Positions 1 through 7,953 of a stretch of DNA of 64,000 nucleotides are shown here, in pieces. Each line of letters opens with the position of its first letter. Positions within the stretch are counted from its first letter, which is position 1. The notes below the pieces were generated by a model. That model saw nothing but the letters and a program-made list of their open reading frames with translations, had not been told where the DNA came from and made no database searches. A program made the translations under genes and the position numbers. Location: IMG/VR virus record IMGVR_UViG_3300001846_000277, positions 1-64,000 of that record. One strand, written 5' to 3'. The stretch is from a virus.

Positions 1-831
1 TGTTTAGAAGGACGCAGTTGGCGTAAGGACTATTACGAGCCTTATAAACGCAATCGCAAAGAAACTCGTGACGCTATGAGCCCACGTGAAGCAGAAGAAG
101 ATAAAGTGTTTTGGGAAATCTTTGACGAGTTTAAAGAGTTTGTTACAGATAAAACAAACTGCACAGTTTTGCACAATCCTGTGTTAGAAGCAGATGATCT
201 TATTGCAGGTTGGATACAGAATCACCCTAATGACAATCATGTTATTATTTCAACAGACGGTGACTTTGCACAACTAATTGCACCCAATGTTCGTCAATAC
301 AATGGGGTAAGTAATACTACTATTACTAATGAAGGATATTTTGATGACAAGGGCAAGGCCGTGTGCGATAAGAAGACAGGAGAGCCAAAGTCTGCTCCTG
401 AACCCGAATACATGCTTTTTGAGAAGTGTATGCGTGGTGACACTAGCGACAATGTTTTTAGTGCCTACCCTGGTGTGCGCAAGAAAGGCACAAAGAACAA
501 AGTAGGATTGCAAGAAGCATTTGCAGATAAACAAACAAAAGGCTACAACTGGAATAACATGATGCTACAACGTTGGGTAGATCATGAAGGTGTAGAGCAT
601 CGTGTGCTAGATGATTATACACGCAATGTTACATTGTGTGATTTAACTGCACAACCCGAACACATTAGACAAGAAATAAATAACACTATTCAAGCGGTAG
701 AATGTAAAAATATTTCACAAGTTGGTATGAGACTTATGAAGTTTTGTGCTCGTTGGGATTTACAACGTATTGCAGACAATGCAGCACAATTTGCAGAGCC
801 GTTACAAGCGAGGTATTCACATGTCAATTAA
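1..831 (+). CDS. 5'-3' exonuclease, FEN/T4 RNase H type (5' end outside window)
   Basis: The frame is open from base 1, so the N-terminus lies upstream. The visible protein has the acidic metal-binding motifs of the PIN/FEN nuclease fold: EADDLIAGW, then STDGDFAQL, then CMRGDTSDNVFSAYPGV, which combines a metal site with the start of the helix-hairpin-helix DNA-binding region. In T4-like phages this protein (RNase H) removes RNA primers and flaps during lagging-strand synthesis. The C-terminal part after about position 500 is a helical region typical of this family. The next gene starts 11 bp before its stop, so the two are probably co-translated. The family call is firm. Assigning it to the T4 rnh orthologue rather than another phage flap nuclease is inference. 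Confidence 0.85.
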   Translation, partial: CLEGRSWRKDYYEPYKRNRKETRDAMSPREAEEDKVFWEIFDEFKEFVTDKTNCTVLHNPVLEADDLIAGWIQNHPNDNHVIISTDGDFAQLIAPNVRQYNGVSNTTITNEGYFDDKGKAVCDKKTGEPKSAPEPEYMLFEKCMRGDTSDNVFSAYPGVRKKGTKNKVGLQEAFADKQTKGYNWNNMMLQRWVDHEGVEHRVLDDYTRNVTLCDLTAQPEHIRQEINNTIQAVECKNISQVGMRLMKFCARWDLQRIADNAAQFAEPLQARYSHVN

Positions 832-1294
832 AGCTAATCCTATTTTGCAAGACAAGTTTTGGATTGTAGAGGAACAAGGAGAAAAAGTAGGAACACTCAC
901 TAAAAATGATGATGGATATATTTTTAGTAAGAAGGGCAAGATAAGTTTTTTTCAATCAGCAAAAGACATTAATAATGAGTTTGGTAAAAATTTCCTTACT
1001 GCTAAAATTACCACACCTGAAGATAATAAAGAATTAAGTGTGCATGGATATCCTACACGTAGCACACCATTTAATAGCATGTATGATATTCAAAGAAAAC
1101 TTCCGTTGTTTACTAAAAGTGAAAAAAGTAAAAGCATTTATTGTGCTGGATTTTATCTAATACGATTTAATATTAACTGGCTTAAAAGTTTTTGCCCTAA
1201 ATTAATTACAGTTGAAGAAAATGATTATATGGGTCCATACAAAACTGAAATCGAAATGAAACTAGCACTTAGCAATGTCAAACGATCCCATTAA
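821..1294 (+). CDS. hypothetical protein, 157 aa
   Basis: The start is taken at 821 because a GAGG ribosome-binding site precedes it; an in-frame ATG at 746 lies deep inside the exonuclease gene and has no such site. The protein is lysine-rich with an N-terminal segment of short beta-like stretches (WIVEEQGEKVGTL) and no membrane segment or signal peptide. No catalytic motif is recognisable. It overlaps genes on both sides and belongs to the replication-side block. It resembles a type of conserved unknown often beside exonuclease genes in marine T4-like phages, but that is a memory-based impression. Confidence 0.75.
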   Translation: MSIKANPILQDKFWIVEEQGEKVGTLTKNDDGYIFSKKGKISFFQSAKDINNEFGKNFLTAKITTPEDNKELSVHGYPTRSTPFNSMYDIQRKLPLFTKSEKSKSIYCAGFYLIRFNINWLKSFCPKLITVEENDYMGPYKTEIEMKLALSNVKRSH

Positions 1295-1520
1295 TACCGG
1301 CCCCATACAAGCATTTATAAAACAAGTTCAAGCTGCTGAAAACAGTCGTGCTAAAGAAGTTCGTATGGATATTACACAAGCTAAAAACCTTTCATTTACA
1401 TTAGGCATAGTAATGAGTAGATTACATGGCGATCTTGAAAAATTTGTGAAAGAAAATGCAGGCGGGGGCTCTGACGAAGTCATACAAGTGCAAATTGGTG
1501 GCACTGGTGATTGGCAATAA
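1275..1520 (+). CDS. small hypothetical protein, 81 aa
   Basis: A short soluble protein, mostly helical in the middle (residues about 12-65), ending in a glycine-rich stretch and a short beta-like tail. It starts 20 bp before the end of the preceding gene, a coupling typical of this block. No motif reveals a function. It is followed by a late-type promoter, so it is the last gene of its unit. Confidence 0.7.
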   Translation: MSNDPINTGPIQAFIKQVQAAENSRAKEVRMDITQAKNLSFTLGIVMSRLHGDLEKFVKENAGGGSDEVIQVQIGGTGDWQ

Positions 1521-1534
1521 CATATTGCAGAAAT

Positions 1535-1542
1535 GATAAATA
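1535..1542 (+). promoter_or_regulatory. T4-type late promoter core GATAAATA
   Basis: GATAAATA lies 27 nt before the ATG at 1570. Just downstream, an inverted repeat (TATGCGTAT at 1543-1551, ATACGCATA at 1562-1570) holds the ribosome-binding site AAGGA in its loop and touches the start codon, so the predicted mRNA 5' end can fold into a hairpin. Confidence 0.6.
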
Positions 1543-1569
1543 TATGCGTATATAACTAAGGATACGCAT

Positions 1570-1851
1570 ATGAGTAGACCAAAGCCAATTGTTTTATGTG
1601 AATTTGTTGACGGAAAAACCTACAAAAGTGAGCAAGTGCTCGATGCCGAAGCCATATGGGCAGTATTCTACAAAGATAAACCTTTCAACTTAAAATCGCA
1701 AAATAAACTTACAAACTATCCTGGACCAAAATATAAAAAAACAAGTTTTTCAAATCCAGGACACGCAAAAAATCTAGCCAAAAAGTTAAACCAAATATTT
1801 AAAACTGACGAATTCAGTGTTTACAAATTAACCGCAGGCGAAAAAATGTAA
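1570..1851 (+). CDS. small basic hypothetical protein, 93 aa
   Basis: A lysine-rich soluble protein with an N-terminal segment suggesting a small alpha/beta fold. It has its own late-type promoter and an AAGGA ribosome-binding site within a predicted hairpin. Its stop codon directly abuts the start of the next gene. No known motif is present. Confidence 0.75.
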   Translation: MSRPKPIVLCEFVDGKTYKSEQVLDAEAIWAVFYKDKPFNLKSQNKLTNYPGPKYKKTSFSNPGHAKNLAKKLNQIFKTDEFSVYKLTAGEKM

Positions 1852-2244
1852 ATGAACAAACGTGTATTCACAAAACTTTTTCTAAAACAATTAAACAAAG
1901 CAACCAGTGAAGAAAATGTTGCACAATATATGCACATTTGGTGGCAAAACACAAGAGAAAAAGATGTTGGAGGGTTACGTCTTACAGAAGCAGGATTTGA
2001 TATGTTATCCGAAATAGATCTAACATCGTATCATATACCGTATCCTCCTGACATGCCCTTGACTACACAAGTAATTATATTTTTAGACCAATTTATTGAT
2101 TGTCCATACTACTTAACAAACAAAGGCATTCACGTCACAAATGAAAAGAAAGCTGTCGAACTTACACTATTCAGTGGAGACTTGCGTAAGTATGGTATTA
2201 CAAAAGCAATGAAAAGATCAGAAAATCTTCCAAATAAAGGTTGA
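1852..2244 (+). CDS. hypothetical protein, 130 aa
   Basis: Starts immediately after the preceding stop, so translation is probably coupled. The sequence has a basic helical N-terminus, a central GLRLTEAGFDML segment and a tract (TNKGIHVTNEKKAVELTLF) that resembles a small winged-helix or DNA-end-binding fold, but nothing diagnostic. It is the kind of small protein conserved in marine T4-like phages; function unknown. Confidence 0.75.
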   Translation: MNKRVFTKLFLKQLNKATSEENVAQYMHIWWQNTREKDVGGLRLTEAGFDMLSEIDLTSYHIPYPPDMPLTTQVIIFLDQFIDCPYYLTNKGIHVTNEKKAVELTLFSGDLRKYGITKAMKRSENLPNKG

Positions 2245-2268
2245 CCTTTACGTTTTTTATGCTATATT
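2241..2268 (+). promoter_or_regulatory. sigma70-type promoter for the MoxR-type ATPase gene
   Basis: TTGACC at 2241-2246 and TATATT at 2263-2268 are separated by 16 nt. The leader then contains GTATAGGCACTGAAA (2272-2286), which is repeated before the next gene at 3469-3483, and a GAGGAA ribosome-binding site. Confidence 0.6.
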
Positions 2269-2303
2269 AAAGTATAGGCACTGAAAACAATGAGGAATAC
2301 AAT

Positions 2304-3389
2304 ATGTCAGATTTAAGAACAGTTTCGCCAAACAAGGCAAAAAATAGTTTGCGCCGGGCTATGCGCAAAAAACGTCCTGTGTTTGTATGGGGTCCTCCAG
2401 GTATTGGTAAGTCAGATATTGTAAAACAGGTTACTGATAGTTTTCCTAACAGTCATCTGATTGATATTCGACTATCTCTTTGGGAACCCACAGACATCAA
2501 AGGTATCCCATACTTTGATAGTAATCAAAGTAAAATGGTTTGGGCTCCACCCATGGAGTTGCCAGATGAAGAAATGGCAGCAAAGTATGATCATATTACT
2601 TTGTTCCTAGACGAAATGAATTCTGCGGCACCAGCAGTTCAGGCAGCAGCCTATCAGCTGACACTAAACCGTAGAATTGGTAATTACCGTTTGCCAGACA
2701 ATGTTATGATTGTTGCGGCAGGTAATCGCGAAGCAGATAAAGGTGTTACTTACCGTATGCCTGCTCCGCTTGCAAACCGCTTCGTTCACTTAGAACTTGC
2801 TGTCAATTTTGATGATTGGCAGGAGTGGGCTGTTGCGAATACAATTCATAAAGATGTTGTTGGTTATTTGACATTTGCCAAAGGCGATCTTTATGATTTT
2901 GATCCACGTAGTTCTAGCCGTTCGTTTGCTTCTCCTCGCTCATGGACATTTGTAAGTGAACTTATCAGCGACGACGACGGAGACGAAGCAACCACTACAG
3001 ATCTTGTTGCTGGATCTGTTGGTGAAGGACTTGCAATCAAGTTTATGGCGCATAGGAAAATTGCAGGGCAAATGCCCAATCCAAGCGATATTCTTGCAGG
3101 CAAAGTTAAAGAGTTGCAGACACAAGAAATCAGTGCCAAGTATTCCTTAACTGTATCTCTTTGTTATGAGCTTAAAGAAGCAAGTGACAAAAATGATAAG
3201 AAGTTTGACGATAAAGTTAACAACTTCTTACGCTTTGCAATGGACAATTTTGAAACTGAGTTGGTTGTAATGGGCATAAAGCTCGCACTTACACAATACT
3301 CGTTGCCAATTGATCCAGACGCTATTGAGTGTTTTGACGAATTCCATGATCGTTATGGTAAGTATATCAAGGCAGCTCAGAGTGTGTAA
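2304..3389 (+). CDS. MoxR-type AAA+ ATPase, 361 aa
   Basis: Walker A is GPPGIGKS at residues 30-37 and Walker B is FLDEMN at about 101-106. A downstream NREADKG/MPAPLANRF region corresponds to the sensor 1 and arginine-finger part of AAA+ proteins of the MoxR class. MoxR ATPases act as chaperones that remodel or load cofactors into partners, often with a VWA-domain protein. The next gene encodes such a partner, so the two probably work as one complex. The gene has its own sigma70-type promoter and a strong intrinsic terminator after it. In marine phages this pair is conserved, but its target is unknown. Confidence 0.88.
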   Translation: MSDLRTVSPNKAKNSLRRAMRKKRPVFVWGPPGIGKSDIVKQVTDSFPNSHLIDIRLSLWEPTDIKGIPYFDSNQSKMVWAPPMELPDEEMAAKYDHITLFLDEMNSAAPAVQAAAYQLTLNRRIGNYRLPDNVMIVAAGNREADKGVTYRMPAPLANRFVHLELAVNFDDWQEWAVANTIHKDVVGYLTFAKGDLYDFDPRSSSRSFASPRSWTFVSELISDDDGDEATTTDLVAGSVGEGLAIKFMAHRKIAGQMPNPSDILAGKVKELQTQEISAKYSLTVSLCYELKEASDKNDKKFDDKVNNFLRFAMDNFETELVVMGIKLALTQYSLPIDPDAIECFDEFHDRYGKYIKAAQSV

Positions 3390-3402
3390 GACGCCATATG
3401 GG

Positions 3403-3434
3403 TGGGCAGAATTAATTTTCTGCCCATCTTTTCT
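3403..3434 (+). terminator. intrinsic terminator after the MoxR-type gene
   Basis: A perfect 9-bp stem (TGGGCAGAA 3403-3411 with TTCTGCCCA 3418-3426) encloses a 6-nt loop and is followed by a T-rich run. It is the clearest intrinsic terminator in the window. Confidence 0.8.
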
Positions 3435-3435
3435 C

Positions 3436-3463
3436 TTGACAAAAGTAAATAGTAGTGTATTAT
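3436..3463 (+). promoter_or_regulatory. sigma70-type promoter for the metallopeptidase/VWA gene
   Basis: TTGACA at 3436-3441 and TATTAT at 3458-3463 are separated by 16 nt, directly after the terminator. The leader repeats GTATAGGCACTGAAA seen before the MoxR-type gene and ends in GAGGAATACA-ATG. Confidence 0.65.
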
Positions 3464-3492
3464 ATATGTATAGGCACTGAAAGAGGAATACA

Positions 3493-4809
3493 ATGTTAGA
3501 TTTTTTACCGCAATATGTTGCAATGAAAATGTCAACAGAAAAGACAGCATCTGAACTTAGAACATGGCAACCAGATCCTGATCTCACTGATGCACAACTT
3601 GACGAAATGGACAAAGAAGTATATGAGCGTATTATTACAGCTCGTGTAGGACTACTATTACGTCATCCGTTTTTTGGTAATATGGCAACACGTTTAAAAA
3701 TACAACGTGCCGATTGGTTGCCTACTGCCGCAGTTGATGGTAGAAACTTGTTCTATAATGTGCAGTTCTTCAATGCAATGGACAATAAAGAAATCGAATT
3801 TGTTCTTGCACATGAAATCTTACACATGGTATTTGATCATTTAGAACGCAGAGATGACAGAGATCCACGCCTATACAATATCTCTGCAGATTACATTGTA
3901 AACAATACATTGGTAGATGAACGCATAGGCACCATTCCTAGTATTGTAAATTGCTTTCAAGACTTCAAATACAGAGGATGGACTTCAGAAGAAGTATATG
4001 ACGAACTTTTTGAAGAAGCTGAAAAGAATGGTAAAGAATTTTTAGAAAAACTTGGAGAAATGCTTGACGAACACATCGACTGGGAAGGCGACGGTGACGA
4101 CGAAGGCAAAGGTGGTAAGGGCAAAAGCAGACCTAAATACACCAAAGAAGAACGTGAACAGATCAAAGACGAAATAAAAGAAGCCATGATCCAGGCAGCG
4201 CAAAGTGCTGGTGCTGGAAATACACCTGTTGGTGTGCAACGTTTGATTAAAGAAATCACTGAACCTAAAATGAATTGGCGTGAGTTAATTCAACAACAAA
4301 TTCAAAGCACAGTAAAAAGCGATTATACATTTAGTCGTCTAAGCCGCAAAGGCTGGCATACTGGTGCTATATTGCCTGGTATGAACTTTATGGACACTAT
4401 TGATATTTGTATTGGTATTGATATGAGTGGCTCAATTGGTAATAAACAGTCTGCTGATTTCTTAGGTGAAGTCAAAGGTATCATGGAGCAATTCAAAGAT
4501 TACAAAATTAAAATCTGGTGTTTTGATACTCAAGTTTACAACGAAGACGACTTTAGTGCAGACGATGGTAGAGAAATTACCGAATATGAAGTTGTCGGCG
4601 GCGGTGGCACTGACTTTATGTGTAACTGGAATTACATGAAAGAAAACAACATTCAACCTAAGCGTTTTATCATGTTTACAGATGGATACGCTTGGGATAG
4701 CTGGGGAGATCCAGACTGGTGCGAAACTGTGTTCTTAATTCACAGTCATCATGATAAGAATCTTGAGGCGCCATTTGGAATGACAGCGCACTATGATGAG
4801 GCTGCATAA
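3493..4809 (+). CDS. VWA-like protein with putative metallopeptidase domain, 438 aa
   Basis: The N-terminal part carries HEILH at residues 107-111, the zinc-binding signature of the putative metallopeptidase domain found in DUF2201-type proteins. A charged, glycine/lysine-rich linker follows at about 198-225. The C-terminal part is a von Willebrand A-like domain with the MIDAS motif DMSGS at 310-314 and a later GGGTDF segment. Such proteins are encoded next to MoxR ATPases, as here, and act with them. It is separately promoted with an identical leader element. Whether HEILH is catalytic in the phage protein is unknown. Confidence 0.85.
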   Translation: MLDFLPQYVAMKMSTEKTASELRTWQPDPDLTDAQLDEMDKEVYERIITARVGLLLRHPFFGNMATRLKIQRADWLPTAAVDGRNLFYNVQFFNAMDNKEIEFVLAHEILHMVFDHLERRDDRDPRLYNISADYIVNNTLVDERIGTIPSIVNCFQDFKYRGWTSEEVYDELFEEAEKNGKEFLEKLGEMLDEHIDWEGDGDDEGKGGKGKSRPKYTKEEREQIKDEIKEAMIQAAQSAGAGNTPVGVQRLIKEITEPKMNWRELIQQQIQSTVKSDYTFSRLSRKGWHTGAILPGMNFMDTIDICIGIDMSGSIGNKQSADFLGEVKGIMEQFKDYKIKIWCFDTQVYNEDDFSADDGREITEYEVVGGGGTDFMCNWNYMKENNIQPKRFIMFTDGYAWDSWGDPDWCETVFLIHSHHDKNLEAPFGMTAHYDEAA

Positions 4810-4811
4810 GT

Positions 4812-5093
4812 ATGCTTAAAGGAAAAATAAATCCTTTAAATGTTTTTAAAGCTAGGAAGGTTGAATTTTGTCCTCCCTACTTTGAAACAACTATTTTTCC
4901 AACTAGATATAATCTATCTGATAGTATTGCAGATTGGATAGATAATCATTGTTCAGGAAGATATTATATTGGAAAAACAATGACGGTAGATAAACTTGAC
5001 AAACAAATGTCACAAGGAGTAAAGGTAGGCTTTGAAAACTCAAGAGAACTAAGTTATTTTTTACTGGCTTGTCCACATTTGAAATATAACTAA
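4812..5093 (+). CDS. small hypothetical protein, 93 aa
   Basis: Begins 2 nt after the preceding stop. It is a soluble, mixed-charge protein with a possible alpha/beta fold. Local base composition is more AT-rich than its neighbours, and no homologous motif is recognisable. The downstream gap carries a late-type promoter. Confidence 0.65.
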   Translation: MLKGKINPLNVFKARKVEFCPPYFETTIFPTRYNLSDSIADWIDNHCSGRYYIGKTMTVDKLDKQMSQGVKVGFENSRELSYFLLACPHLKYN

Positions 5094-5101
5094 TTTTGCC
5101 C

Positions 5102-5110
5102 AAATAAGTA
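5102..5110 (+). promoter_or_regulatory. late-type promoter core AAATAAGTA
   Basis: AAATAAGTA lies in a 36-bp gap, 19 nt before the ATG at 5130, with an AAGGAG ribosome-binding site between. The ATAAGTA core recurs before the starts at 22076, 30557 and 42572. Confidence 0.45.
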
Positions 5111-5129
5111 ATTACAAGGAGATATTAAA

Positions 5130-5390
5130 ATGGCAGAAGAAACAAAAACTGTAGCAAATCCAAATGAACTTACAATTCAAGATTTAGCAACTATGAAAGG
5201 TATTATTGATGTTGCAAGTGAACGCAGTGCGTTCAAGCCAAAAGAAATGGCAGCAGTAGGCATTATCTATAATAAACTTGAAATGTTTTTGAAAGATGTA
5301 GAAGAACAGCAAAAGGCTGCACAAGCAGCAGCAGCGGCAGCACAAACAGCGCCTCCTGCGCCGCAAGCAGAGGCTGTAGAAAGCGAGTAA
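5130..5390 (+). CDS. small helical hypothetical protein, 86 aa
   Basis: A helix-rich protein with a likely amphipathic or coiled-coil segment at residues 40-65, ending in a low-complexity Ala/Gln/Pro tail. A good AAGGAG site precedes the start. The composition fits a small structural or scaffold-like component, but no family is recognised. Confidence 0.75.
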   Translation: MAEETKTVANPNELTIQDLATMKGIIDVASERSAFKPKEMAAVGIIYNKLEMFLKDVEEQQKAAQAAAAAAQTAPPAPQAEAVESE

Positions 5391-5393
5391 ACT

Positions 5394-6014
5394 ATGTTAA
5401 AACACGTAGGAAGACTAAGAACAAACAAAAGAAGAGTTGTAGTAGCGTATAGAACAATACCTAATGACCCTTATAGTTGTTTATGTATCATGTCTGATTC
5501 ATTATCATCAGCTGATCATGACGATGTTATGAAATTGGTTGAATCGGATGCAGGACAATCAGCAGACGAATTTTATCAAGCAATGGATAGAGTGTATTTG
5601 TCAGATGGGAGACCAATGTTGGCAGGATTGCATACACAAGGTCATTTGCGTAAAATGGCAACCGCTGATGTTGAAATGACACCTAACCACAAATCGTCAG
5701 TGCCATTAAATGAACTCAATCAAATTATTGCAGATCAAAAAGGTGTTGCGCTAGAAGATTTGGCTATTAAACCAAATACACCACAAGCGAAAGCGCCGGC
5801 ACAAAAACCTGCTACAGAAACAGTAGCAGAGCCAACAGCAGCACCTTTGGCAGCAAGTGCGAATGAAGTGTTGACTGATGAACAAATTGCTGCAAAAATG
5901 CGTAGCGATGCAGATCGCTTATTTAAAGAGGCTAAAGCCTTACGAGAGCAAGCGGAAGAATTATCTCCAACTAAACGCAAAACTACTCGTAAACAGACTG
6001 AGAGTGCTACGTGA
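5394..6014 (+). CDS. hypothetical protein with Ala-rich linker, 206 aa
   Basis: The first 120 residues look like a compact alpha/beta domain. It is followed by an Ala/Pro/Thr-rich linker (about 128-155) and a basic helical coiled-coil-like C-terminus. It sits between two small genes in the block that leads into the structural genes, with only a few bases between stops and starts. I do not recognise a family. The linker and coiled coil suggest a virion-associated or assembly role, which is inference. Confidence 0.75.
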   Translation: MLKHVGRLRTNKRRVVVAYRTIPNDPYSCLCIMSDSLSSADHDDVMKLVESDAGQSADEFYQAMDRVYLSDGRPMLAGLHTQGHLRKMATADVEMTPNHKSSVPLNELNQIIADQKGVALEDLAIKPNTPQAKAPAQKPATETVAEPTAAPLAASANEVLTDEQIAAKMRSDADRLFKEAKALREQAEELSPTKRKTTRKQTESAT

Positions 6015-6017
6015 CAG

Positions 6018-6329
6018 GTGAATCAATCAAATTTTGACACTGAAAGTGAAGAATACTGGCAAGACATATTTGACTCAATTGAGATCGAAGTCTTGCCAGT
6101 TGAATATATGAATCAAGTTAATATCCATTTCAAAGATGGAACTGTTTGGGAAGTTGACATTAAAGACAGTTTGAAGAAGCAAACTTCAACGGATATCGAA
6201 GATAGTCTAGACGAATTATTTCAAGCATACGAAGAAAAAATACAAAATGTAGATTATCGTATGGATATGGATAAAATCAAAAAAGATGTTGCTAAACGAG
6301 TCAGACGTTTTCTTAAAGTGAACAAATAA
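6018..6329 (+). CDS. small acidic hypothetical protein, 103 aa (GTG start)
   Basis: Starts with GTG just after the preceding stop. The N-terminal half is acidic with a beta-hairpin-like stretch (VNIHFKDGTVWEVDI); the C-terminal half is a charged helix ending in a basic patch (KRVRRFLK). No known motif. It is the last gene before the late promoter of the fibre-like protein. Confidence 0.7.
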   Translation: MNQSNFDTESEEYWQDIFDSIEIEVLPVEYMNQVNIHFKDGTVWEVDIKDSLKKQTSTDIEDSLDELFQAYEEKIQNVDYRMDMDKIKKDVAKRVRRFLKVNK

Positions 6330-6341
6330 TAGCTCTTAGGT

Positions 6342-6349
6342 GATAAATA
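6342..6349 (+). promoter_or_regulatory. T4-type late promoter core GATAAATA with flanking inverted repeat
   Basis: GATAAATA lies inside the left arm of an inverted repeat (TAGGTGATA 6337-6345, TATCACCTA 6362-6370). An AGGAG ribosome-binding site directly follows, and the ATG is at 6381. This drives the structural genes. Confidence 0.65.
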
Positions 6350-6380
6350 CTTATAAGAACATATCACCTAGGAGATTCAT

Positions 6381-7943
6381 ATGGCATTACAGCTACGTCG
6401 TGGAACTAATGCAGAAAGAGCGACAGAAACGTTTGCAGCGGGCGAACTTGTCTATACAACAGATACAAAACAACTTTATATCGGTGACGGCTCTACAGTC
6501 GGCGGTATACTAGTATCAAACAGTGTTGCAAGCTCTCCAGCAAATCTTACACAAAATTTAAATTTAAACGGATTTAATATTTCAGGAACAGGAAATATTA
6601 CAGCAACCGCATTTGTCGGTGACGGTAGCGGATTAACAAATCTACCAGACACAGGCGGATCTGGAACCGGAATTATCGAAGGCCAAGAGTATGCTATTGA
6701 CATCCAAGGTAGTGTTAGAGGTGATGACACAACTATAATTGTTGATAGTGCATTAGGCAGAGTAAGTGCAGATCTATACGGCGATGGTAGTAATATCACT
6801 AACATTACACTAGACCAATTATCAGATGTTGATACAACAGGTATTTTTACAAACGCTATACTAAAATGGGATGGCGCAGCTTGGACAATAGCCAGCGACG
6901 AAACAGGTGACGGCGGTGGAGGAGGTACAGGTATCCTCGAAGGCCAAACATATTTTATTAGTATTACAGGTGATGTAGTAGCAGATGATTCAACTATCAT
7001 AGTTGACAGTTTTAATAAAACGTTCAGAGGCGTCTTAGAAGGTGAACTTCGCGGTAGTGTATTTGCAGAAAGTTCGTCGCTATTGGTAGATGCAATAAAC
7101 AGCACAATTGTTGGTGAGGTTGATTCGCCTTCAGTAACTGCTGAAATACTAGTAGTAGATGACCAAACTAATCCTCAATTTGATATTAAAAAATCATCCA
7201 CTGGAGATATGAGCGCCTATACAGGTAAGTTAGGAGACATTTTCTTTAAAACCAGAGGCAGTGATGGTGATAAAAGCTATGGAGTTATACAAGCATATAC
7301 AAATGGAATTATCATTGCAACAAATGATAATGGCGTAGACTTTCCTGCAGAGACATTAAACACTATAGGCAAAACTGGAATTGCATTAGGTGGAATTAAC
7401 CCCGCAGCAAGATTAGATGTTAGAGGCAATGCTATCATACTTGAAGAAGTAAAAATTGGTTCATTTACAACTGCTGAGCGCAATGCTTTGACAGCAGCAA
7501 ACGGTATGTTATTATACAATGCAGATACTAATGAGTTCCAAGCATACGAAAACGGCGGCTGGACTGCAATGATCTCTGACTTAGGTAATATTACATTTGC
7601 TGGTAGTGTAATTGATACTAGTGACAGTAGTGGGCTCACAGTAACACCAGCTGTTACACTGAGCAGTGATTTAACAGTAGAAAACAATTTAACAGTTACA
7701 AATACTGTTACAGCAGATAAATTTGTTGCCACAGGAACAGAAACACCAGAAATTGAAGCAGCAGCAAACTTGAACTTAACAGCAGGAAATGCTGTTGTTG
7801 TAACTAGTTCGCCATTGCGTATGGCAAGTTTTACCACTACTCAAAGAGATGCATTAGCAGCCCAAAACGGTGATGTTATCTATAACACAACTGATAATAA
7901 ATTCCAAGGTTATGAGAACGGCGCATGGGCTAACTTAATATAA
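6381..7943 (+). CDS. tail-fibre-like structural protein, 520 aa
   Basis: Residues 1-35 match the fibre N-terminal domain also found in the Bordetella phage major tropism determinant (LQLRRGTNAERA, then TDTKQLYIGDGS). Two copies of a module of about 45 residues follow (beginning GIIEGQEYAIDIQG and GILEGQTYFISITG), with DD(T/S)TIIVDS inside. The C-terminal half carries a repeated FTT-x-(E/Q)R-x-AL-x-A-x-NG...FQ-x-YENG unit twice. It is beta-rich, lacks cysteine-based catalytic motifs and is preceded by a late promoter, all consistent with a virion fibre or tail-surface protein. The same EGG/VDS module opens the structural protein at 39399. Confidence 0.8.
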   Translation: MALQLRRGTNAERATETFAAGELVYTTDTKQLYIGDGSTVGGILVSNSVASSPANLTQNLNLNGFNISGTGNITATAFVGDGSGLTNLPDTGGSGTGIIEGQEYAIDIQGSVRGDDTTIIVDSALGRVSADLYGDGSNITNITLDQLSDVDTTGIFTNAILKWDGAAWTIASDETGDGGGGGTGILEGQTYFISITGDVVADDSTIIVDSFNKTFRGVLEGELRGSVFAESSSLLVDAINSTIVGEVDSPSVTAEILVVDDQTNPQFDIKKSSTGDMSAYTGKLGDIFFKTRGSDGDKSYGVIQAYTNGIIIATNDNGVDFPAETLNTIGKTGIALGGINPAARLDVRGNAIILEEVKIGSFTTAERNALTAANGMLLYNADTNEFQAYENGGWTAMISDLGNITFAGSVIDTSDSSGLTVTPAVTLSSDLTVENNLTVTNTVTADKFVATGTETPEIEAAANLNLTAGNAVVVTSSPLRMASFTTTQRDALAAQNGDVIYNTTDNKFQGYENGAWANLI

Positions 7944-7953
7944 GGGGGCTTAA

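Noticed and set aside
3228-3614. 128-aa leftward open frame across the terminator and promoter region
   Set aside because: It reads through a strong terminator and promoter on the other strand and has no coding character.
6476-7837. Two long antisense open frames (6476-7105 and 7277-7837) opposite the fibre-like gene
   Set aside because: They lie wholly inside a well-supported gene, have no ribosome-binding site or promoter and follow its repetitive composition.
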